A stretch of 64,000 bases of DNA from NCBI GenBank assembly GCA_964649825.1, contig CAZYQW010000137.1, positions 62,001-126,000 of the forward strand, written 5' to 3'. Shown here piece by piece: positions 53,424-60,428 of the stretch; within the stretch, counting starts at the first letter, position 1, and the number at the start of each line of letters is the position of its first letter. The position numbers were made by a program, and so were the translations under genes. The notes under the pieces were generated by a model. The model made no database searches, was not told the DNA's origin, and was given only the letters and a program-made list of their open reading frames with translations. The DNA comes from CAZYQW01 sp964649825 (lineage in GTDB: Bacteria > Planctomycetota > B15-G4 > JADJEK01).

Positions 53424-54632
53424 TCAGGATCCGAGCAAGAGGTCGAGGCCCGGGGTCGACGACGCGCCCGCCGCGGCGCCGGGGTCCGCCTCGATCGCCT
53501 GCAGGTAGACGTGCAGGCCGCACAGCACGGTGTCGTTCGGGATCGCTCCCGCGAGCGTCAGGCCGCCGGCGGGGAACGGGAGCGTCACCACGACGGCCGG
53601 GGTGACGAGGAGGTCGCCGCCCCAGAAGCCCGGGATCGCGGCCGGCGCCAATCCGATCACGAGCAATCCGGTGGTCGGCGCGCCGAGCGAGTTCTGGATG
53701 ATGAGCGTCAGCGGGCTGCCGATCATCGGTGGGCCGCCGAGCGTGAACGACGGAGTCCCGAGGGTCCCCGGAACGCCCGTCCCGTACCCTGACGATCCTG
53801 CGAGGTTCTGGCAGCCCGTTCCCAGGTCGAGCTCGACGTCGAGGATCGTGTCGAGGCCCGCGCCCGCCACCAGATCGGTGACCCCGGTGCCGTCGAGGTT
53901 CGCGTTCTGGATCTTGTTCGCGATCCGATCGCACCAGTACATCTTGCCGCCCGCGACGTCGATCGCGATGCCGTCCGCCCAGCTCAAACCGGACGAGATC
54001 AACGTCTGGAACCCGGTGCCGTCGTAGTTGACCACGCCGATCGCGCTGTTCCGCGCCCAGTAGACCCGCTGGTTCGTGCGGTCGAGGTCGATCGCCCAGC
54101 CGTTCACCGACGCGATCGTCTGCACGTTCGTCCCGTCCAGGTTCGCGCTTTGGATCAGGCTGTTGTTGACGTCGATCCAGAACATCAAGCCGAGGTTCTT
54201 GTCGAGCACCACGTCGATCGGCGCGTTCAGGCCCGACGCGAGGGTGACCCCGCCGGTGCCGTCGAGGTTCGCCCGCTCGATCGTCTTCGTCACGGTCGAG
54301 GTCCAATAGACGTGCCCCGCCGGCGCGTCGACGGTGAGCCCGCGCGGCAGGGTGAGCCCGGTGATCACGTCCTCGAACATCGTGCCGTCGAGGTTCGAGC
54401 GCTGGATCTTCCCGCTGTCGGTCCAGTAGATCTTCCCGTTCTGCGAGTCGACGTAGATGTCCTGCGGACCCCCGAGTCCCGAGACGATCGTCGTCAACCC
54501 CGACCCGTCGAGGTTCGCCTGGTAGATCGGATCGTTGCCGTTGCCGTTCCCGGCGAAGTACATCTTCTGCGCCGCCGAGGGCGAAGCGAGGGCCGCGGCG
54601 ACTGCAAACGTAAGAAGGACGGCGCGGGTCAT
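53424..54632 (-). CDS. Secreted YWTD (LDL-receptor-like) propeller protein
   Basis: 402 residues from the ATG at 54632, with AGGGAGAC upstream; a signal peptide ends near Ser-Ala-Ala-Gln. The open frame extends 22 codons further but without signal features. Residues about 22-265 carry six repeats of the form G-K-I-Y-W-T-D ... I-Q-R-S-N-L-D-G-T, the YWTD motif that builds six-bladed propellers in LDL-receptor relatives. The C-terminal 130 residues are the shared beta domain (G-S-P-L-T-L-I-I-Q-N near its start), ending P-G-L-D-L-L-L-G-S. Extracellular ligand binding is inferred. Confidence 0.85.
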   Translation of the reverse strand: MTRAVLLTFAVAAALASPSAAQKMYFAGNGNGNDPIYQANLDGSGLTTIVSGLGGPQDIYVDSQNGKIYWTDSGKIQRSNLDGTMFEDVITGLTLPRGLTVDAPAGHVYWTSTVTKTIERANLDGTGGVTLASGLNAPIDVVLDKNLGLMFWIDVNNSLIQSANLDGTNVQTIASVNGWAIDLDRTNQRVYWARNSAIGVVNYDGTGFQTLISSGLSWADGIAIDVAGGKMYWCDRIANKIQNANLDGTGVTDLVAGAGLDTILDVELDLGTGCQNLAGSSGYGTGVPGTLGTPSFTLGGPPMIGSPLTLIIQNSLGAPTTGLLVIGLAPAAIPGFWGGDLLVTPAVVVTLPFPAGGLTLAGAIPNDTVLCGLHVYLQAIEADPGAAAGASSTPGLDLLLGS

Positions 54633-54688
54633 GTCGAGTCTCCCTGGTCGTGGGCGGCCGAGTTCGGGGAGCAGTGTATCACCGGAAG

Positions 54689-54707
54689 AGCCGGGCACTC
54701 CCCGGCT
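54689..54707 (-). terminator. Hairpin downstream of the formate-dehydrogenase-type gene
   Basis: A-G-C-C-G-G-G (54689-54695) pairs with C-C-C-G-G-C-T (54701-54707) around a 5-base loop. On the minus strand it begins 62 bases after the stop at 54769 and is followed by C-T-T-C-C-G-G, with no T run. It is plausible as the end of the AOR/FDH operon transcript. Confidence 0.4.
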
Positions 54708-54768
54708 TCGAGGGTTCGACTGGTTCGACCGCGCGGTTCGACAGGACGGGCCGCGCGATCGACCGTCC

Positions 54769-57564
54769 CTACGGCCCGTCCGCCTCCACCCGCACCGCGC
54801 AGAACTTGAACTCCGGGATCTTTCCGATCGGGTCGACCTCGTCGATGGTGAGCAGGTTCGCGGCGGCCTCGCGGAAGTGGAACGGGATGAAGAGCCCGCC
54901 CTCGCACTCGCGGTCGGAGATGTGCGCCTTCAGCGAGATGCTGCCGCGCCGGCTCGTCACGCGGACGCGCTGGCCATCGGCGATTCCGAAGCGCCGCGCG
55001 TCGTTCCCGTGGATGCCGACGAACGCCTCGGGTTGGATCTCGTCCAGGACCTTCGAGCGGCGGGTCATCGAGCCGGTGTGCCAGTGCTCGAGGACGCGGC
55101 CGGTGTTCAGCACCAGCGGATACTCGGAGGTCGGCAGCTCGAACGCGGCCTGCCATTGCGCGGGGACGAACTTCGCCCTGCCGTTCTTCGTGGGGAACCC
55201 TTCGCTGAACAGGACGATCGGGCCGTCCTCGTGCTCGGGATCGGGGTTCGGCCAGAGTTTGCCGTACGGGCCGAGGTTCGCGTGATCGAGCGTCTTGTAC
55301 GAGACCGTCAGGTCCGCGAACTCGCGGAAGATGGCGGCGGGGGACTCGTAGCTCATCGGCAGACCCATGCGCGTCGCCACGTCGCAGACGATCTCCCAGT
55401 CGGGGCGCGCCTGGCCCGGCATCTTCAGCGCGGGTCGGCCGATCTGCACCCGGCGGTCGGTGTTCGTGTAGGTGCCGAGCTTCTCCATGTACGAGCTCGC
55501 GGGGAGGATCACGTCCGCGACCTCGGCCGTCTCGGTCAGGAAGATGTCCTGCACGACGAGGAAGTCGAGGCCGGCGAGAGCCCGTCTCACCTTGCTCACG
55601 TTCGGGTCGGAGAGGAAGGGGTTCTCGCCGAGGATGTACATCCCCTTGACCTTCCCCTCGAGCGCGGCCTCGGTGATCTCGACCACCGTGAGCCCGGCCT
55701 TCGGCGAGAGCGAGCGTCCCCACGCGTTCTCGAACTTCTCGCGGATCGCCGGGTCGGTGACCGGCTGATAGTCGGGATAGACCATCGGGATCAGTCCGGC
55801 GTCGCTCGCGCCTTGGACGTTGTTCTGACCGCGTAGAGGGTGGAGGCCGGAACCGGGCTTGCCGATGTTGCCGGTCATGAGCGCGAGCGCGATCAGGCAG
55901 CGCGCGTTGTCGGTGCCGTGCACGTGCTGCGAGATCCCCATCCCCCAGAAGATGATCGCGTTCCTCGCGCCGCCGAAGTCCCGCGCCACCTGCCGGATCA
56001 TGGCGGCGTCGACCCCGCAGATCGCGGCAACCTTCTCCGGCGGATAGTCCTTCACCAGGTCGCGCTGCGCCTCGAAGTTCTCGGTGAAGCGCTCGACGTA
56101 GGAGTCGTCGACGAGGTCTTCCTCGATGATGACGTGCATCATCGCGTTGTAGAACGCGACGTCGGTGCCGGGGCGGATCTTGCAGAAGTGCGTCGCGTGG
56201 TAGGCGAGGTCGCCGTGGCGGGGGTCGACGAGGATCAACTTCGTGCCGTTCTTCTTCGCCTCCTTGAAGAAGCTCGCGGCGACGGGGTGGTTCGACGTCG
56301 CGTTGGAGCCGGCGATGAGCGCCGCGTCGGCGTTCTTGATGTCGCCGTACGTCGTGGTGACGGCGCCGCTCCCGATCCCCTCGAGCAACGCGGCGACGCT
56401 CGACGCGTGGCAGAGCCGGGTGCAGTGGTCGACGTTGTTCGTGCCGAAGCCGGCGCGCACGAGCTTCTGGAACAGGTACGCCTCCTCGTTCGAGCACTTC
56501 GCGCTGCCGAACCCGGCGAGCGCGTCGCCGCCGTGCGTGTCGCGGATCGCCGAGAGCTTCGTCGCGACGAGGTCGAGCGCCTCGTCCCACGTCGCCTCGC
56601 GGAAGGCGGGCATGACTTCGCCGTAGTCGACGAGTCCGCCCGGCTTGCGGCGGCCGTCGTCCTTTCCCGACATGTCGCGCGACAGCGGACGCTTCGGGTA
56701 GCGATCGTCGCGGCGGATCAACGGCACGGTGAGGCGCTGCGGATGCTCGGAGTAGTCCCAGCCGTAGCGGCCCTTCACGCAGAGGCGCTCCTGGTTGCCG
56801 GGGCTCTCGCGCCCCGTCGCGTAGACGATGCTGTTCTTCTGCAGGTCGACGTGGAACGTCAACGCGCAGCCGACGCCGCAGTATGGGCAGACGCTGTCGA
56901 CCGACTTCAGCTCGACCGCGGGACGCAGCGCCGTCTTCACGGGCTTGTCGACGAGCGCTCCCGTCGGGCACACCGCCGCGCATTCACCGCACGACACGCA
57001 GGTGCTCTCTCCCATCGGCTGGTCCAGGTCGAACGCGATCCCCGTGGTGTAACCCTTGCCGGTGCGGCCGATCACTTCGTTGTTCTGCAGGTCGTTGCAC
57101 GCGCGGATGCAGCGGTCGCAGAGGATGCACGCCTGGTGGTTCACCTGGATCACGGACGACGACAGGTCGCGCTTGCGACCGTCCGCGTTCGGCAGGCGCC
57201 GGCCCCACGCGTCGTAGCGGCGCGCGAGCGCGAACAGCTCGTTGCCGCCGACCGTCGACTCCCTCGCGTCGTCCGCGACGTCCGGCTGGTCCGACATCAA
57301 CAGCTCGGTGAGCATCTTGCGGTGCGCCTCGACCTCGGGCGTCGCGGTCTTCACGTTCATCCCGGGCTGGCACGCCCGCACGCAGGAGGCGGCCAGGGTC
57401 CGCTCGCCGGTGTCGACGACGCACATCCGGCAGACGCCGACCGGGTCCATGCGCCCGTCGTGGCAGAGCACGGGGACGTCGATGCCGTTCCTCTTCGCGG
57501 CGTCGTAGAGGGAGGTTCCATCCTCCACGGTCACCGTCTCACCGTCGATCGTCAGCTCGATCAT
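54769..57564 (-). CDS. NAD-linked formate-dehydrogenase-type molybdo/tungsto-oxidoreductase, large subunit
   Basis: 931 residues; the ATG at 57564 overlaps the stop of a decayed AOR copy (ATGA). N-terminal [2Fe-2S] domain with Cys34, 45, 48 and 61; then cluster motifs H-Q-A-C-I-L-C-D-R-C-I-R-A-C (143-156) and C-V-S-C-G-E-C-A-A-V-C-P (189-200); and the [4Fe-4S] C-P-Y-C-G-V-G-C (226-233) with Cys262 of the catalytic domain. V-D-H-C-T-R-L-C-H places Cys385-His386 at the site that in E. coli FdhF is Sec140-His, so this is a Cys enzyme. The C-terminal molybdopterin-dinucleotide-binding domain includes L-N-T-G-R-V-L-E-H-W-H-T. It likely interconverts formate and CO2 and passes electrons to the NuoF-like subunit encoded upstream. 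Sulfide ligation and choice of Mo or W cannot be told. Confidence 0.88.
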   Translation of the reverse strand: MIELTIDGETVTVEDGTSLYDAAKRNGIDVPVLCHDGRMDPVGVCRMCVVDTGERTLAASCVRACQPGMNVKTATPEVEAHRKMLTELLMSDQPDVADDARESTVGGNELFALARRYDAWGRRLPNADGRKRDLSSSVIQVNHQACILCDRCIRACNDLQNNEVIGRTGKGYTTGIAFDLDQPMGESTCVSCGECAAVCPTGALVDKPVKTALRPAVELKSVDSVCPYCGVGCALTFHVDLQKNSIVYATGRESPGNQERLCVKGRYGWDYSEHPQRLTVPLIRRDDRYPKRPLSRDMSGKDDGRRKPGGLVDYGEVMPAFREATWDEALDLVATKLSAIRDTHGGDALAGFGSAKCSNEEAYLFQKLVRAGFGTNNVDHCTRLCHASSVAALLEGIGSGAVTTTYGDIKNADAALIAGSNATSNHPVAASFFKEAKKNGTKLILVDPRHGDLAYHATHFCKIRPGTDVAFYNAMMHVIIEEDLVDDSYVERFTENFEAQRDLVKDYPPEKVAAICGVDAAMIRQVARDFGGARNAIIFWGMGISQHVHGTDNARCLIALALMTGNIGKPGSGLHPLRGQNNVQGASDAGLIPMVYPDYQPVTDPAIREKFENAWGRSLSPKAGLTVVEITEAALEGKVKGMYILGENPFLSDPNVSKVRRALAGLDFLVVQDIFLTETAEVADVILPASSYMEKLGTYTNTDRRVQIGRPALKMPGQARPDWEIVCDVATRMGLPMSYESPAAIFREFADLTVSYKTLDHANLGPYGKLWPNPDPEHEDGPIVLFSEGFPTKNGRAKFVPAQWQAAFELPTSEYPLVLNTGRVLEHWHTGSMTRRSKVLDEIQPEAFVGIHGNDARRFGIADGQRVRVTSRRGSISLKAHISDRECEGGLFIPFHFREAAANLLTIDEVDPIGKIPEFKFCAVRVEADGP

Positions 57565-57815
57565 GATCCTGCCTTCGTGTCGGACTCGAGTTCGGCGAGC
57601 TGGGCCGTTGGGTTCCAGGTCTCGAGTTCTTCGCGTGTCGCGAAGAACTCGAAGCATGTCCACCCGAAACGCGACCGCGCCCTCAGGCGCACACGTGTCG
57701 TGTGCTTCTTCGGTTGCGGTCATACCGCGTTGGGAACTCTCCCTCGGCGGTCCAGTCGCGCATCAGATTGTACGTGCGGATCATCGCCGCGAGCCTATCT
57801 CTCGGGATCGACGCA
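57561..57815 (-). pseudogene. Decayed second copy of the AOR gene, C-terminal part, split by a repeat
   Basis: Read on the minus strand, 57815-57735 and 57605-57561 match the last 130 bases of the intact AOR gene (60553-60425), including the coding for I-R-T-Y-N-L-M-R-D-W-T-A-E-G and A-Q-L-A-E-L-E-S-D-T-K-A-G followed by a stop. The two parts are separated by the 129-base repeat at 57606-57734. As in the intact pair, the stop overlaps the FDH start by ATGA. No further AOR sequence joins it directly on the right. Confidence 0.85.
57606..57734 (-). repeat. Dispersed 129-base repeat with perfect internal hairpin, copy 2
   Basis: It is the reverse-complement counterpart of 40793-40919. The arms at 57623-57635 and 57639-57651 pair perfectly over 13 bases with a T-G-T loop. 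C-C-C-A-A-C-G (minus-strand sense) occurs at both ends. It interrupts the AOR remnant precisely between codons that are adjacent in the intact AOR gene, so it is an insertion. It lies 42 bases upstream of the FDH start codon and thus within its leader. Confidence 0.82.
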
Positions 57816-57877
57816 AGGAGCAATCCGCGGCCTCGACGGCGGATGGGCCAGGGCGCGCGCGAGCCGCTCGTCGCGGG

Positions 57878-59131
57878 TCAGTGGGGCCGAAGGGAGTCGA
57901 GGAGCGCTTCGGCCGTGGCACGCGCGAACTGATCGTGCCCCACGCCCTCGAAGTGGCAGCTATCGATGTAGATCGTCTCCGGGACCTCGGCGAAGACGCG
58001 ACTCAGGTCCGCGACCTCGACCCCCCACTTCGCGAGCGTCGCGAGCCCCTCGCGAAGTCGCGGATAGCCCGAACGTACGGCCTCGCGCCAGTGCTCGTTC
58101 GCCGCGCCGGCGCGCCGCTCGGCCTCGGTGAGGCTCTTCGCGCCCTCGTCGAGCAGCGTCGGTTGGAGGACGTGGAGGTACGGGATTCCCCGCACCTCGC
58201 ACATCGCATGCATGGACAACGAGCACTGGCGCCACGCGCCGACGACGTCGTCGCGGACGCGATCGGCGTCGGGGTCGAAGCGAAGCCCTCGCTGCGCGCG
58301 GGTCATCGCGCCGGAGGTCATGCGGGCGAGGTAGCGCTCGTGGGCGTCGAGGTACGCGGCGCGATGCCGTCTCAGCGCCGAGAGCACCGCGTGCGACGCC
58401 GCTGCGCAGTAGCGGACGCCGAGAGCCCGCGCGCGCGACTCGAGCGCGATGGCGTCGCGCTGCGCCGACCGCATCTCGAGAAGGAGGTCGAGCATCTCGG
58501 GCTCCATCGACGCCGCCCCCACGAGCCGCGACCAGGCCGTCGACACCGGATACCGCGGGTCGACGCCGTGCCGCGCGTTCGTCGCGGCGAGCGCGACCTC
58601 GTTGAACCCGTCGATGTTGATGACGACGTGCGGCCGGTAGCCGAGCGAGAACAGGTACGCGAGGAAGGTCGCCTGCTGCGGCTGCTTGAACGCGCCGCGC
58701 GCCTGCGGTCGGACCCGCAGCGTCCGGCCGGCGAAGAGCGGGTCCTCGAGCAGCCGCTTCTCGAACGCCTCGCGGTTCGCGGCGAATCGTCCCGCGACGG
58801 AACCGCCGAGGATCAGGATCTCGACCACGGCGGGGTCGACGCCGAAGCGCCGGAAGCGCTCGATGTCGCGCTCCGTCTGGTCCATCCCGTAGTCCATCTC
58901 GAAGCCGGCGTACGGGTGGAGGTGGTCGGCGATCGTCTGCGGCCTCGCCGGGCCGTCCCGATCCGGACCGGCGAGGACATCGGTGAGCGCGCCGGCGGTG
59001 CGACGCATCTCTCCGGTGAGCGCCCGCGGCGACTGGGGCCGCCCCGTCGCCGCGAGGAAGACGCGGAACGAGCCCTCGAGCGCGCCGGCCGCGATGATGA
59101 TCACGGCCGCGAAGTAGATCACCCTCGTCAT
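57878..59131 (-). CDS. Membrane-anchored SGNH/GDSL-like hydrolase-family protein
   Basis: 417 residues from the ATG at 59131, preceded by GGACGGGG; the open frame continues upstream but without a better signal. Residues 2-30 form an N-terminal membrane anchor (V-I-Y-F-A-A-V-I-I-I-A-A-G). I-L-I-L-G-G-S-V-A near 89-97 resembles block I of SGNH hydrolases with Ser as nucleophile; V-I-N-I-D-G-F-N-E-V is a block III-like Asn; and I-D-S-C-H-F-E-G-V-G-H-D-Q-F near the C-terminus supplies the D-x-x-H of block V. The substrate is unknown; an esterase or acyl-transfer role on extracellular glycans is typical of the family. It is inserted among AOR/FDH remnants and is probably unrelated to that operon. 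Confidence 0.75.
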   Translation of the reverse strand: MTRVIYFAAVIIIAAGALEGSFRVFLAATGRPQSPRALTGEMRRTAGALTDVLAGPDRDGPARPQTIADHLHPYAGFEMDYGMDQTERDIERFRRFGVDPAVVEILILGGSVAGRFAANREAFEKRLLEDPLFAGRTLRVRPQARGAFKQPQQATFLAYLFSLGYRPHVVINIDGFNEVALAATNARHGVDPRYPVSTAWSRLVGAASMEPEMLDLLLEMRSAQRDAIALESRARALGVRYCAAASHAVLSALRRHRAAYLDAHERYLARMTSGAMTRAQRGLRFDPDADRVRDDVVGAWRQCSLSMHAMCEVRGIPYLHVLQPTLLDEGAKSLTEAERRAGAANEHWREAVRSGYPRLREGLATLAKWGVEVADLSRVFAEVPETIYIDSCHFEGVGHDQFARATAEALLDSLRPH

Positions 59132-59329
59132 CCCCGTCCGGCTCGCCCTCGGTGCCGTCGTGCTCGAGCCTCCCACTACGAGCCGCCGCGGGACGCGAGA
59201 ACCAGATCGGGTTCGACTCTCATCGTTCGACCTCCATCGTGACGGGTCGTGGAGGATCGTAACCCGCGTCGCCAGCGAACGTCGCACTGCCGACAGGGGG
59301 ATGGGAAACCAATGCGGGTCGGAATCCGA

Positions 59330-59425
59330 GCGGCCGGGTACGCGTCGTCGAACCGGCCGCGCTCGCCGCACTCCATCGTGAACGCGAGCGTGCGCCGACC
59401 GAGATCGTGTCGACGTCGTGTCGTT
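59330..59425 (-). pseudogene. Decayed second copy of the AOR gene, internal fragment
   Basis: The minus strand around 59400-59345 reads L-A-F-T-M-E-C-G-E-R-G-R-F-D-D, matching residues about 345-360 of the intact AOR (I-A-F-A-M-E-C-G-E-R-G-L-L-D). A neighbouring frame continues the match upstream with D-V-D-T-I-S-V-G-A. At the DNA level it resembles 61120-61225 with many substitutions and at least one frameshift. Together with 57561-57815 it shows that a whole AOR copy once lay here, later split and mostly lost. Confidence 0.7.
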
Positions 59426-59523
59426 GGCGGCAAGGAAGATCCGTTTCCGTGATTTTCCGAGCAGAATCAGGGACTCGAGGCATCTGCGCGGGAGCGTCCG
59501 ACGATGTTCACGGTAGAACGGCC

Positions 59524-59550
59524 CTGAGCCTCTCCGCAGGAGAGGCTCAG
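59524..59550. terminator. Perfect 11-base-pair hairpin
   Basis: C-T-G-A-G-C-C-T-C-T-C (59524-59534) pairs exactly with G-A-G-A-G-G-C-T-C-A-G (59540-59550) around C-G-C-A-G. It begins 16 bases after the stop of the truncated gene at 59567 when read on the minus strand. No T tract follows. It is a terminator candidate for that gene or the end of the element that carried it. Confidence 0.5.
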
Positions 59551-59566
59551 CCGGAATTCAAGATTC

Positions 59567-60289
59567 CTAGGCGCACTGTTTGAGCTTGGATAGGGAGGCG
59601 GCGTTTGCCGCGAGGACAGCCGCAATGAGTTGGCGTCCCTTCGCGGTGACGTGATACCGGTACGTTCCGGTGACCTTTTGGATCACACCGTGGCCGCGAA
59701 GGATGCGGAGTCGGTAGGTGATCCTCGCGCTACGCTTCTTGCGGTCGTCGGGAGACGACGGGGGATCGGGAAAGAGCTCTTGCACCAGGTCGCGGTTGCG
59801 GAACCCGTCGAGGAGGTGCTCGCCACGAGCGATCACCTCCAAGAGCGCCAGGTCGGGATCGGCCCAGGGCCGCAGACCCCGGACGCGGCGGCCGTCGAAG
59901 TCCGCGGGTCGCGTGACCGGAGCGAGGATCTCGCGGACGCGGGTGTCATCCTCGACGGAGGCAAGGGCATCGAGGTATCGGTTGTTGGCCGCCTGGCAGA
60001 GATCCGCTCGCCGGCGGGTGTCGGCGAGGCCCTTGCGCAGCGGGCGTCGCTTCGCCGGACTGTCGGGATTGCCCTGGGCCTTGCGCCGGACCGTGAAGCT
60101 GGACGGGTCGTTCATCGTGCCCTCGACCCGGAGCACGGCCGGCACCGAACCACGAACGGCGCGGACGGCGTGGGCCTTGTCGTACATCTTGAGCGAGTTG
60201 AATCCGACGACGTGTTTGACCCGGATGCCCTCGTCGACTCGGGCTCGCTCGTGACCATCGAAGAGCGGACGCGCGTGTTGGGTTGCGGG
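59567..60289 (-). pseudogene. 5'-truncated gene of a recurrent orphan family (C-terminal part remains)
   Basis: The frame from the stop at 59567 is open up to an in-frame TAG at 60290-60292. The translation V-K-H-V-V-G-F-N-S-L-K-M-Y-D-K, then V-L-R-V-E-G-T-M-N-D, P-L-R-K-G-L-A-D and Q-A-A-N-N-R-Y-L-D-A-L matches what I recall as the middle and C-terminal part of a longer, frequently multi-copy bacterial protein, so at least 150-200 N-terminal residues are missing. An internal ATG at 60187 would give 206 residues, but conserved residues precede it. The last 60 residues look like a winged helix (Y-R-L-R-I-L-R-G-H-G-V-I-Q-K-V). The function is unknown; multi-copy occurrence suggests a mobile origin, which is my inference. 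Confidence 0.6.
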
Positions 60290-60353
60290 CTAGCCCGCGA
60301 TGTGCTCACTCACTCAGCGGTTCCGTCTACGGGAGCGGCGACCTCAAGGCGGC

Positions 60354-60428
60354 GACATCGATGCCGTCCCGTTTCGCCGAGTCGGAGACCGAGGTCCCCC
60401 TCCGCCACGGTCACGTCTCCGCCGTCAT
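60354..60428 (-). pseudogene. 5' remnant of a second formate-dehydrogenase-type gene
   Basis: On the minus strand the sequence starting at the ATG that overlaps the intact AOR stop (ATGA) matches the first 100 bases of the FDH gene at 57564, including the stretches coding for T-V-T-V-E-D-G-T-S and the K-R-N-G-I-D-V region. It has lost about 25 bases near the start and is shifted out of frame (it reads Met-Thr-Ala-Glu-Thr-stop). Similarity ends at 60354, where unrelated DNA with a 14-base palindrome (60285-60298) follows. Confidence 0.8.

Noticed and set aside
54715..54755. G-T-T-C-G-A-C repeated three times with short spacers
   Set aside because: Three short units with uneven spacing are not enough for a CRISPR, an iteron or an operator, and none of these has supporting neighbours.
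59176..59223. A 15-codon frame with an excellent GGAGG site just upstream of the SGNH-like gene
   Set aside because: No stem-loop attenuator or amino-acid run makes it a leader peptide. It could equally be the lost true start of the SGNH-like gene after a frameshift, so no call was made.
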